NCBI GenBank assembly: GCA_002633005.1
Contig: NMRA01000001.1
Coordinates: 1,660,198 to 1,724,197 of the forward strand
Origin: Phoronis australis
Lineage: Eukaryota; Phoronida; Phoronidae
Direction: 5' to 3'
Length of the DNA stretch: 64,000 nt
The translations under genes were made by a program, and so were the position numbers. Numbering within the stretch: position 1 is the first letter of the stretch; each line of letters opens with the position of its first letter. The notes below the pieces were generated by a model that was given only the letters and a program-made list of their open reading frames with translations, searched no databases and was not told the origin of the DNA. Shown in pieces: positions 24,401 through 36,401 of this stretch.

Positions 24401-27400
24401 TGGGACTAGCAATACGTATGATACCATCTGATAATAAAACAATATTCACACAGCTGAGAGAAACTCAGTAGTACAAAATAAGCCATATCTGTTTCAAACT
24501 TTTTTTCGGGATAAACAGTCAAAGTTAGAAATTTGCAGCTGCAGTACATCACTCAGTGGTAAATATTTACCATTGCCAATATTATATGCTCAACACAACG
24601 TCTTGGAATCGAACTTATATAAGTGACTCAGAGGTTCAGAAATTCTTCAAGACCAGGGGCACATTCCAAGAAACTGACTTAAGTTCATTTTTGACTTAAG
24701 ACTAAGATTTGTCTTAACTTCCATACTTTGAAACTTCCACACCCGGTAAGATAGTTAAAATTAAGACAAAACTTTTATCAAAAATTTAATTCAAACTTAA
24801 GATCTCTTTCTTGAAATGGTCTTAAGACAAATTTAAGTTTTACCTTAAAATTTACTAAAATTTAAGATTTGTCTTAGCTAAGTCACTTTTGTTGGAACGG
24901 ACCCCAGCTCTGTTCAGATTTTGAAAATTTTGGCTATTTTATATCAAAAGGAATGTTAGTCAGAGATGAAATTAGGAGAGTCTATTGAGTGTGTACCTGT
25001 TGTCTTTGTGTATGTATATTGTTGAAATGTGGTTGTGGGCCAGAGGCCTGATAAATCGCAATAAAGTCTTCATTACAAAATATTAATGGTAATTTGTGGG
25101 AGTACCATGCAAATTACCATGTTACGACCTAAGGTGATAAAATAGGAAATAGAAAAAGCTCTGAGGTGTGTATTAAGCCAATACAATAGATCGTAGGTGT
25201 GTAAAAGAATTACTAAAAATTCTGTGTGGGTGATAAGCTAGATATGGGCATTAGCCTGGATGAGTGTGTTAGAAGGAAAATCATAGACTACTTTTGTAAC
25301 ATGAACATTTACATGATGGCATGCAATAAAACAACTATGGCAGACTCTCTCAGGTGACTGATTCAAATGTCTGTGTAAGACCTATTTTTATACCAAACCA
25401 AACATGGACCATCCACCCCAGTACTTACTATTTGGGCTTAAATAGCTGTAGTACTAACTGCATAGATGGAGGAAGTTGCCCGTGTGTTTCACCAACCAGC
25501 TGGACAAATAAATTGGTTGCAGGCTCACCAGGTAAATATAACCCCCATCATAGTCATAGCTGGACACCATTAACTTTGGGCAAGGTTAAAGTGGACACAG
25601 GGAGGTTAGAAAAAAAACGGAACTACTTTTTTGTTTTGTTGACAACATTCATTACGCTTATTACTTCTTTGTTCACACTCCAGAAATAAAACTCACCACT
25701 TTGTCGTGGACAACGAGCTTGCTAATCTTAATGCCACCATCTATTGTCAAAGTTTTGACATCAGAGAACGGCAGTCGGTGACGGTAGTCAACAAACCTGT
25801 TGTCATTTACGTAAACCTAGCAAAACAAAAGCCAGATTAAATTCCACACAAAGCTAATTAAGGCGAAAAAAGCAAATCTGTGGTCTGCACCCACATTTTT
25901 GAATTTGTACATCACTACTTAAAAGAATACATTGCATCAAAAAAGTTCTTAAATGCATTCATGTTAATAATCAGCTGATCTTGAATCAGTGGCACAAGAT
26001 GGTTTTCTTGTAATGATAAGCAAAGAAAATGATGTGCAAAGCTCTCTCAGTTTGTTTAATTTTGCAACTATGTGCAGTCTCACTCTCATTCGACTATCAA
26101 TGTCTCACCCTGTAGCAGTCCTCCAGCACGACTATCTGAATTTCGAACTTCTCCTTGGGCTTGAATGGGAAGTTGGGTTGTTCACGCTCTTCACGGCCCC
26201 ACTTTCCATCATGCTTGGTGTTACGAACCACCTTGTTCTCCGACGGACGAGGGTTAAAGTGGAATGCGATGTTACCGTCACACTCCAAGTTGATGTGGAA
26301 CCTGTAAGAGGCGAGGAAATACTCTGTCAAGTTGATGCTGAGCTACATTCTTGGAAAAAGAACAATTACCGTATTTGCCCTAATAAACGCCCATTCCCCT
26401 ATAAGCGCCCCCGACGTGTTTCCAGACTAAAAAAGCGCCCAGTACATTAACGTGTATGTGCAAAAAATATTTCACCTACAGTTCTAAAATTCTACAGTAA
26501 CGTCTTCTATTTATCAATAAGATCCGACAGTCCTGAAGAAAATCATTCACGGAGCGCGGAATTTATAGACCCTGAGCCTCGCCTAGCATAATAGTCAAAG
26601 GGATTCAGTGTTGTATCTTCCCGTACAGATGTTCCCTCTCAACAGGAATCCAAATTTCTTTGTACACGTGAAAACCGTGAATCGAAGACTATTAACAAAT
26701 TGACCTTTATTAAAAGCTCGTGGCCAAGAAGCGCGTGCTGCATACATGTACCTGTCATCAAAGACATAAGTCTTCAGGAACTATCTATTCATGAAATTAG
26801 TAGCATAGCATTGGCAAGAAATAAATATTGGCATTAGACTCCGAAAGTTTTTAATACCGTAACAACATTCACATTATTTTTAGGGGGAATTATTTAATTA
26901 ATAATAATTGGTATTTTTAAAGTCAAAATAACCCACTGATAGTGAACATTTGCACACCCTTACACCCCCCGAATCTCCCGTAAAATAACTGTTAAACTGT
27001 CAGGCATCCAGTCACCTGACGACTCACTGAGACAATTCTCAAACGTTTTTTAGCAGATGAGATCAACAAGTGCTAAATAAAACAAGTTCTGCTTTTACTG
27101 CTTGTGTTAATTTCTTTAGTTACAATGCACACCGAGACCGTTACATAACGTTTACTCTGGCAAATGAACTCTGATGACACGCATCAGCTCGCTCATTCAC
27201 ACAATACGCAGACGAACTCCGAAACAAACGTCACAGGACTTAATATGCAGTTAATCCCGACTCCCCTGGAACTTAAAAATCTTTGGGACACTATTTTGAA
27301 AACTTAAGGAGGACTTCAGGTAATTTGTTCTTGAGTCAAAGCTGTATTTTTATTCAAGAATTACATGCAGTTGCTCTATCGACGATCGCGAAGCAGCGAC

Positions 27401-30400
27401 GCATCAGTCGGCGAGTTTTCACCCTGGAATTTCAGTACAATTTTCTGAAAAATAATCGTAATTTAACAACGAAGCTTGATAGTGCCCTGGGCCCTTATTA
27501 GGGCAAATATATGGTACAAACTACTGTTTTGTGATTTTCACACAAAAAATTGTGTCATTTTTGATGCACACTTATGTAACATAAAATATAACCAATTTAG
27601 GACACACTATGGCTGAGAGGGGCAATTTTGTGTCTATTTTTTTTAATAAAAGAAGAGGCACCAAGGTCTATGTCATATCTGCTTTTATAAAAAAATAATT
27701 GCAGGCGGTCTGATACACGTTGTATCAGACGTGCGCAGGCCTCGCATGTGGGCCCATTGCACTGATCACCTGGAAGTATTTTTATGCTTTATTGATATAT
27801 ATCTGCTTTCAAAATTGTGGACATTCTAAACATTTTTATGATTGAAGCATTTAAAAAATGAAAAAGACGAATTTATTAGCAATTAATCGGTTCAAAATTG
27901 GCAAGATTTCACCATACACAATTTTCTCAAAACTTATTTGTACACCTGACCTCTCACAGCTGCCTTTGACTTTGCCTTTGACTATAATGGTCCAGCCAGT
28001 TGCCAGACTCAATTCGTGTCGAAAGGGCAGTGCCTGAAACAGAATGTCATACAATCAGAGGCGGGACAGATACATTTCTGACCAATGTCAGCTTGGACTA
28101 CCGATACATGTGATACCATCTGATAATAAAACAATATTTAAACAGGAACTTAGTAGTACAAAATAGAGACCTGACTCTGCAAGTAAGCCTACACAGCAGG
28201 CCAGTTTATGCTCAGACAGGTCTTAAAATAATAATTATGTAAATTGTGGAACTGAAGAGCCATTATCTGAGAACACCTGCAAAATTACAGAATGTTAGAT
28301 TTCGACAATGTGGTTTTACTAACTTGAAGGATACGAAATAATAATGGAAAAAGTAATTTGAAAAATCCTTAAAATATTTTTGTATGAATTTCAGCACATC
28401 CAATATTCTCATGTATTCCTATGGGAGAATGTCTAACAAGAATGTCATTTCAAAAGACTCATCAAAAAATGGTTCCAAACTATATTTTGAGCAGCATATT
28501 TCCCTACACCAAACTAAAATGAAATAAAAATATTACATCGTCAAAACCGTGGGACTTCTAGAAATTTTCAGTGAAATGCCACGTACATGTATACTTTTGC
28601 AAATTCTATGAAGATCTTAAGCATTGGAGGTAAAATTGCAGTTCACCCCAACAAGATGTCATTTGCGTCTGTGGATATACAGCAATTGTCTTTGAAATCT
28701 GGGCTTTATTTATGTATAGACACCTGTTTTTGTTTGAATTAACAAAATTATGTTAAATCAAGTTGTTGTATTGAACTTGCTTGGAATAGCTTATTGTCTT
28801 TAAAGTAACATCAGGGTCTTGCTCGCACTGGACAGTGTGACAATCACAACTGCGTCCGACTCCGGATTCTGGTGCAAGCTGTTCCGAACAAAGCTGAAGA
28901 AGCAGCCGCAGTGAAACTTCCCGCATACCTTTAGAAATGTGCGTTTCCTTGTGAGCCAATCAATCATGGCAAGTTTGCTTATTGTCACATTCATGGCAGA
29001 GTGTGAACATATATTTTGACATCAATAGCTCAAAGGCTAGTACTCCAGTGGTGAGGAATTACTGGTCAAATTACACCTTCACTGACAGCTCATCTCAGTG
29101 GCTAAACACGCTAATGTTTTTGCAAGATTTATGCAAGTGAAAGGCAGTGTTTTCAAAGGGTCCTTTACAGAACATAACTCTCGGTACCATTTTCCCCAGG
29201 CATGTGAACCTTAGAGTAGAAGAAACCAAAGTGTCCTCTACATAACATCAGTGTTTGCAAGCTAGGTCCTTTCAGACAGCTATGCAGCATTAATTAAGGA
29301 TTGAGACTTAACTCACTTGCAATAGGGCATTTTCCTCCTTCCGGTATTTATGCACAAACACAAACATATCAGTGTAAAATCTATTTCAAAGTGTAACTTA
29401 TGATAACCAAAACTAAGGGTATCTGATGAGAACAAAAAGAATTCTTCAAAAAAAAGGGTTGACACTAGTTGTAAGCTCAAGAGTAAAAGTTGTAAAAGCT
29501 AAAAGCCTTCACCCAGTTTTAAAGGAAAAGTTCATATTTTAACACTGACATTTTGTCAGATAGAGAATGTCACAATGATACAAGTAAAACACACAACTAC
29601 CAGGATAAGCCTGAGGTTGAAAGCAGTGAAAACACGCATAATTTTCAACAATATCGGGTAACTAAAACTGGCTAATCACTGGGCCGACTTACCTTTCAAA
29701 TCTTAGGAGCTAATATTGACAAAAAATAAACATGACGTGAATAATGCGCTTACATGAGAGTCAATGCATTTCTAAAGATATGCGTGACTAAATTTTCACC
29801 GCTTGTCCTTCTGAGCTGCATTTACCAGGATCAAAGAGAGCGCGGTGCAGAGTTCGACTCAGTTGTGATGGCCGCATTGTCCGGTCGGTGAGAGCAAGAC
29901 CCAATTAAGTGTAATTACCCGACCATAAACTGTAGTAAACATCTCTGCCTTTACATATTGAAGGCGAATTTTCAACATGCATTAACCAACTGTTTAAAAA
30001 CAAATACCGCAGCTGTATTCAGATGGAAAAAACAACCAAGTTTGGTTTACAATTTTTAGAAATTGATGAACTATAAAGCTAAAAACTATGAACATTTATG
30101 GGCACGATTCAAGATAAACGACTGTGCTTACTGATATACTCGGTGATTTACATACGGTGATCAGAGTTAACAATATCACGTGGATTGTTCTTTTAATAAT
30201 ACAACTCAGCTGCATTGAAACATCTATAAACAACACACAGTGACTAATTTAGATGTCAATAACATTTAAAACATCGCACATGGTCCAGGGCATGCCGAAC
30301 TACTTTACTCGAGGAGTAGTACACTAACCGGACAAATGATATTTGCGGAAATGCTCCAATTTCGATAGCTATCTTGTAGTTGTAATGGAACACCTGTGAA

Positions 30401-32991
30401 GACAATAAGATGGCTAGCTTTGTAGTCAACTAGAGAGTGCAAGCAGTGGATGTGGTTGCCGTGGTCGGTGGGCAAGAGCTGTGATTTCATTTTGATGACT
30501 GTGGAAAAGGTAGAATAGCTATGTAGTTACTGCAACCAAAATTCTCCAGAGGTTCCAAATTCTCAGTTTGGCTATCACCATGTTTGCACTTTTGTATATA
30601 TTTTATGATTTGAGTTCTAATAAAGATTGAACTTAATAATGACACGTGTAGTTTTGTTTGTTGTGACATGTTTGGTGTACAGTAACTGTAATCTAGAAGT
30701 CAGGGATGGGTTCACAATTAACTTACATCTAAGTTGTTTTGATACTTTGTTTAAAAACAAGATAGCAACCCTAACAGGTAAAAAAACAAGCTGACAGGAG
30801 TACTAAAAATAAAGTAATGAAAACAGGTATGAAATATTTAAAACCAGCGTTCCATCCAGAAGTGGCCCGTTGTCAAGATCAACGAAAATTAACTTAATAG
30901 TCTTTTTGTAATATTTAAAATGTTTCAAGTTAAAACTACTGATCTCCACCGACATTCAAGGTACCTAAACTACACGGTCAACGGACTCATAAACATGGGT
31001 ACGAACACGTGAACACGACTCACGGACCTGCAAACACCATCCACTGACTCACAAACACGGGAACGGACTCACAAAACACGATCCACGTACCCAAATACAC
31101 GGGACACGGACTCATATTCACAAGGAAACACGGTTAACGGACCGCCAAACACGCGGGTTTACGGACAAAATGGAGGTGTCAGCTGACCCAGGAAGCCGAT
31201 GAGTCCGTGACCCGTGTTTGGCAGTCCGTTAACTGTGTTTCCTTGTGAATATGAGTCCGTGTCCCATGTATTTGGGTGCTTGGATCGTGTTTTGTGAGTC
31301 CGTTCTTGTGTTTGTGAGTCAGTGGATGGTTGCAGGTCCGTGAGTCGTGTCAGTGCCCGTGTTTATGAGTCTGTTGACCCTGTAGTTTAGGTACCTTGAC
31401 ATTGCTGGCTTTAACTCTGCAAATGCCTGAGAAAACCAATTTGGATGTAATAACCACCATTATTATGAAAGTAGTGCTAGCTATTACCATCCATTTCATT
31501 AGCTCAGATCTACATTAATACAAAGGGCGAGCTGAATAGCCATCATTAAAGTTGTCTGGGCTTAGGGAATGGTGACCAGTGTAAGCCAGAAATTCTCCAC
31601 ATGAACAGTCAGAAGACAATCACTCTTTCAATTGTATTGAAATCAATAAGTGTTCAATGTGCTTAATATTGAAAAAGTATTAAAATCAATATTCCTTTAG
31701 AATGGAAGCAGAACATAATGTTGAAAATCCTGAGCTTGGCCAAGCATAGACTATTTAATAATGATATGACCACCGCGGTCCCAGTCATAAACTGTAAGTC
31801 GAGTCATCAGCAGCTTTCACTCAGTATCCTGCACTAAAACTTTAGGCTAAAAATAATCAAAATAATAATACGTTGTCTGCTCTTTTGAATGATACCAAAT
31901 TCATCATCTACAATACAATCTTATATTCCAAAACACTCAGAATTAGACAACGTCAAAAGGATTAACATAACCTCGTTGTGAACTCATTGACAACTCAACT
32001 TGATGTTTAGGCTGGGAAACGTATTAGAATTCACACCAGTAAGTTTCAGGTTTCCATGCAGGTCTATCTAAAACTTGTCATTTTTGTCGAGACCTCTCTT
32101 TTTGGACACCGTACCTTGGTCAAAGTACGATTGTACTCCATTTTAGGTACAACCATCAGCTGATTACTCAGACTCAAGTGCTGACTCTCAATGAAGTCAT
32201 GAAATGGCAATTTCATGGGAAAGATTTTTTTTAACACACTAACAGAAAATTATTATACAGACTGCAACAGGAAAACTAGCACAATGTATAGGGTTTCTGA
32301 TATTTTTGGACTATGGCAATGTGGCAGACTCAGGTCTAAAGTTATTTTATACTGGAAAATTGGTGCACCTCATGCAGTATTCCATGTCGGTAAGTTGACA
32401 GCCTGTGTTCACCATCCAAGAGTTTTGAAATGATCAAACGCGCTCGTTTTATTCTAAAAGCTTGTAATTTGTGTTCTGGGTGTTTGTAGTTTTTACAATT
32501 CCAGGGGTGAAACACTGGCTACAAAACACTGCAAAATGTACTGAAAAATTTGTCAACATCGTCTCGTGTTTACTGAAATTTGACATTGAAACTGTGGGGA
32601 TGTAGTACGTCACATATAAATGGAAAATACCGACTTTGTCAAAATATGGTGGCGTTATTCCCACGATACCCCATCAGTCAAAAAGAGATATTAAACGTAT
32701 TCACCAGGAAAATTCTCAATCATGAAATCGAGTTACTTTGCTTGTAAATGTCAACACAGTTTAGAAAACAAATGATTATTACAAATTATAAAGCCTGGTC
32801 ACCAGCTGGGGGACAGAATTGGTGACAGCCTCGTGCCTAAGCTTGAAACTTAATTACTTAAGTTGTGTGGACTGAATGAGCGAGTGTTGATGAAACACAA
32901 ATGTTTCTAAGGATTAAAATATCACTTAAGGAAAACTTAAGGACTGAACAAAATTGTGCCAACATACCACATCCTCCAAAGTGTACTCCAT
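21425..32991 (-). CDS. Galectin G1, two carbohydrate-recognition domains, about 277 residues
   Basis: Beta-galactoside-binding lectin, probably cytosolic or secreted without a signal peptide; galectins act in adhesion and innate recognition. Minus-strand coding exons: 32991-32968 (MEYTLEDV), 28033-27951, 26301-26109, 25816-25697, 24341-24259, 23898-23694, 21720-21601, then 21430-21425 (Gln and stop TAG). Phases agree throughout. Each CRD uses three exons: beta-strand start (LSLATG...KGKVKGSCER), sugar-binding exon (HFNPR, VVRN, WG-EEREQP-FPF) and C-terminal exon (VYVND...HRLP). The binding residues H/N/R, N and W/E/R are kept in both CRDs, except that the second CRD reads WGRGER in place of WG-EER. 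The three sugar-site first exons here and in G2 all use a GTCAGG donor. Joining the two CRDs is inferred from matching phase and the absence of a second start exon. The start exon's 5' part continues to 33021 as UTR. Confidence 0.82.
22000..23460. mobile_element. Probable insertion of about 1.4 kb in a G1 intron, unclassified
   Basis: The intron between the second and third exons of the downstream CRD of G1 is about 2.0 kb. The equivalent introns are about 0.3 kb in the other G1 CRD and 0.5 kb in G2, and G2 sequence resumes at about 23474. The extra DNA contains an inverted pair TGACGTCACTGAGGCT (22122-22137) and AGCCTCAGTGACGTCA (23231-23246), about 1.1 kb apart. Neither terminal repeats at the true ends nor an ORF were identified. 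Ends are approximate. Confidence 0.5.
24655..24906. mobile_element. Short inverted-repeat element (MITE-like) between the two G1 CRDs
   Basis: The left end GGGGCACATTCCAAGAAACT and, read inwards, the right end GGGGTCCGTTCCAACAAAAG continue into a shared GTGACTTA/CTGACTTAAG. This gives imperfect terminal inverted repeats. The interior is a run of TTAAGACTAAGATTTGTCTTA-like words in both orientations, so the single strand would fold extensively. No ORF. I see no equivalent in the corresponding G2 interval (about 47.0-47.7 kb). Confidence 0.6.
26369..27514. mobile_element. DNA transposon, 1146 bp, with TA target duplication, in a G1 intron
   Basis: The left end CCGTATTTGCCCTAATAA and the inverted right end CCATATATTTGCCCTAATAA form terminal repeats. 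TA precedes (26367-26368) and follows (27515-27516). The paralogous G2 intron reads AGAATAACAAACTACTTTTT at about 46324-46343 with nothing inserted, and here the flanks join as CAATTA plus CAAACTACTG, so the empty site is visible. A TA duplication suggests a Tc1/mariner-type or similar transposase, but no transposase ORF is present. Confidence 0.78.
30957..31398. mobile_element. Foldback element, 442 bp, with 5-bp target duplication, in G1 intron 1
   Basis: Starts CAAGGTACCTAAACTACA and ends with its complement, TGTAGTTTAGGTACCTTG. The arms of roughly 190-200 bp pair almost along their whole length around a centre near 31165-31195. Each arm is built from repeated words such as ACGGACTCACAAACACGGG. 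ACATT flanks both sides (30952-30956 and 31399-31403). No ORF. A single strand would form a long hairpin. Confidence 0.82.
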
Positions 32992-35900
32992 GGTTCACAG
33001 GGCAAACAGTATCTTTCACACCTGAAACAAAATTGAGCACAAGTCAACGTGACTGATGGCTCTACAAAGGGGGCTGAAATGGGCAAAACTGTGAAAAAAC
33101 AAAATGAACTCTGTTCTGTAAAATCAACTCTACTTCATAAATTCATCCTATAACATATCATTAAATACTGTTTTGTTAATTCAGTTCTATTTAATTAATT
33201 CAACCCAATTTAAAATAAAAATCAAACATATTTGAGAATTCATCTCAACTGACAGGATTGACAAAACAAGGTCAACTTTATAAAACACGCTACATTCCCC
33301 GAAACAGATGCATCTAAACAGGGTTGTTTTACATAGAATTGAATTTGTAAAACACTAGGAATGTTTTTTAAGGAGAATTAAATTACAAAATAGGATTTAA
33401 TTATATTTTAAATAGGATTGAATTTATTAAATATAGCTGGATTTACAAAACAGGGTCGGTTTTCTTTTTTCATAATTTTTGCCCTTTCTGACCCTCATAA
33501 TTGCCAAAATCATGCAACCCTGTATGCACTTAAGTAACAACCTAGGTCATGTACTCAAAGTCCTACCAACAGCACAGGCCAGCTAAGACATGCACGCACA
33601 CACACCTTTGACTCACTTATAAATACCAGGTTGTATGAGGTGAAAGGTCAACACAACACAATGGGCAAGGTGAAAGGTCAAAACCAAGACTTCCACTCAA
33701 CATGAAGTGAAGTACATGAGTCCATTGAAGTTATGCGACCTATTTCAATTTCAATGTACATCTTTTCAAGATTTTAGAATAAACAGTCTTATGTATAATA
33801 CAAATATTACCTGAAACAGGAACAAACTGGTGTCCAAATTGACAGAGCCCATCACATATTCAGAAAACTGTGAACAATCAATGCACCTCTGAAGCCTATA
33901 GATTTTTGTCCCATTCTTCTCTTGCAGCCAAGGTAACAAACAACCTTTAATACACCTGAGGTTTGTAAGACCTCATGCTGCATGGTTTTCTACCTGTGTG
34001 CATATGGACCTAATGCGAGACTATGTAATGGAAAAAACAGCAAAATTGCACAAATGTGGTCCATCAGATCACTATAGTGTATACAAAGATATTATAGTTA
34101 CACCTATAGCACCTTTGGTGTATACAAAGCACAGGTAAATTTATAGAGGGAATCATTTACGATGTAAGGAAATCTTACCAAAAACTGTGTTTTGTTTGTT
34201 TAGTTTACTGTTATTGAGTTCACTGATAAAACAAAGGGTAAGAAGAAAACATCACAGAACTTGGAAAAATGTTTTGCTACCACCCCGGTATTGAAAACTC
34301 ATTAAGAAACTCTCTTATATGAAGGCCACCACCTTAATGTTATCTGGTTTTAAATCATGTCATCTAAAAAATGAACACTAGCAGTTCGCTCAGGACTTTC
34401 AATCACCCAGGTGGGCGTGGTAGGTATTTGGGATGGTCTCTCAGAATAGCATTATGTCTATGCGAGTTAGAACTTTGTCCGACCTCGAAAATGAGACAAA
34501 AACTAATTTCCCACTTGAACTGCCTGTCATTTTTGCAGATGGCATTTTGTTTAAATACATTTATCTAGATATTTTTCTACTCTAAACTGTGCTCAATAAT
34601 ACAGGTTTCATACTTACACAATAGATGGCACTTTGAATCACCAAGATGTCGAGATGGACTCAGAAACTCTCAGAACAAGGTTGGCATGACAATTCCTTCG
34701 ACTAGGCTCCCTCAATGATGACTCTTGATTTAAAAAAATTAATTTGCTACAGCATTTGAGGAATTAATTAATCCCTAATCTTGGTAATTTGACTATCAAA
34801 TTTCCAATTATGCATAGGAAATTTGCCACGTGACCTACCAAATCTCGCTGGTTCCCTGCGTGCCGCTAGGTGGCAGCTAGCATGCAGATATCACTTAATG
34901 TTCCGTGGGAAATTTTTTACACCGGCATTTCTGATTGGCAGGTTGAATTCTCAACAGGCAGAGCTTTACGCAAACAAATTGGCAAGAATGATGGAGGAAG
35001 TGTAAATGTGGTCTCTTGTACAGACAAATCGGTGCTTAAAATTTATGTTCAGGAAATGTGAATCCCAGAAATTGTGGTTGAGCCTTTTCGGAGTGCATCT
35101 TTCTACTTTTGTTTACAATACTGTCCTGTATTAATACAGGATGAATAATTAAAACACCTGTTAAATCGGCCAGTACAGTGTTTTTTGTACACATGTGCTT
35201 CAATCACACGGCTATTAAACATTACTGCAGAAACGAAAGGCACTAAAAATCCTTCATGGTCCGCCATTTTTTCAAGTTGTTGTAAAGCTAACCGAGGTTA
35301 CATCAACCAATGCTAAAGCGTGTGCTACTGCGTGATACCTGCCAGCTGCACGTAAGGAACCACCGAGCCTACTAAATCAGATCAGTTCCAAAAACGTGTC
35401 AGTTGTTATTGGTGGACAGTCACAATGTGTTCTTTGTTAGCAGCTCAATGAAAAAAATTCCTATACACGTTATTTATCAGGCACGAGTTCTTCATCCTCG
35501 TACCTGTCAAGAGTCTTCCAAAAGTTTGTTTCCCCGTCATACAGAGCATATTCATACAACATATGTTTTCATTCACACTCCTTGGGTCATCGGTTATATT
35601 GGGCGAGTCATTTATGGGCAAGGGCAATGTCATATTTTTTTCAGCGAGTCGACGGCATTATAACTTCGCGTAAGAAACCAACTTTTTAAAAATATATACG
35701 ATTAACCTATGCCGGAAGCTATCAACCAGCGTAAAATCACAGGTAACTCGAGGGCTTTGAAAGAATCGAGAGACGGTTATTGCTTGAGACTGAGGCACTA
35801 TACATTAACCCGTCACAGAGTGTCATCTCTTATGCGTGCAGCGCCAATAAAGCTGCCAGTTCCTTGAAAACCCAAAAATGACTTTCATCCCAGGTTAGGA

Positions 35901-36000
35901 AGGACCAAGTTGAAACCAAGTTGTCAAAATCAATTTTTCTTCTTGGTCAAAATACCACAGGGCTTGGAATGACCCGAATGACATAAAAATGAAATTTTCC
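32992..36000 (-). promoter_or_regulatory. Upstream region of galectin G1
   Basis: Contains the 5' UTR part of the start exon (32992-33021) and further non-coding DNA. Blocks of it recur upstream of G2 at about 51.3-55.0 kb, for example TATAAATACCAGG with GAGGTGAAAGGTCAA (about 33620-33670 and 51960-52020) and GGAAGGACCAAGTTGAAACC (about 35900 and 54915). Retention in both copies shows common descent, not necessarily function. About 0.56 kb at 34840-35400 is absent from the G2 side and carries a CTCF-like GCCGCTAGGTGGCAG at 34862-34876. The transcription start is not identified. Confidence 0.5.
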
Positions 36001-36401
36001 AGTTGATGTATAATTGTTCCACAAATAAATAGGCTTGTGTGATAGAAATATTTTACGTCCTGTGAAATTTAACTGTAATAAACATGATTGCATGAATAAA
36101 GTCAAAACAGTGACCAAACGAGATGAAATAGAGGAAACTTGAAATCCAATCTGAAAATTGAACTAAAAGAGGAAACCCTATTAAATGAGGAATTCCAAGC
36201 CCTGATACCAGAAGAGAAAACTGAATAGTTTTGAAGTTGGGATTTAAATAAATAAGAAGAGCAACGCGGAGCATTGAAATGCGCCCACGAATGCATCGCA
36301 AATGGTGTGCTTTTAGGGTTATTTGTATCATAAAAATGGCCACAAAAACGTACAATCCATCCAAGTACAGCTATATATGGATGCAAAACAAAACAGGGCT
36401 A

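Noticed and set aside
28753-28994. Overlapping minus-strand ORFs that could be an extra galectin exon
   Set aside because: The paralogous G2 position (about 50.48 kb) shares sequence but does not keep the frame, and start-exon to CRD phases already fit without it.
34823-35061. Overlapping plus-strand ORFs of 60-63 codons
   Set aside because: They lie in a block absent from the paralogous G2 upstream region, with no recognisable motif or splice partners.
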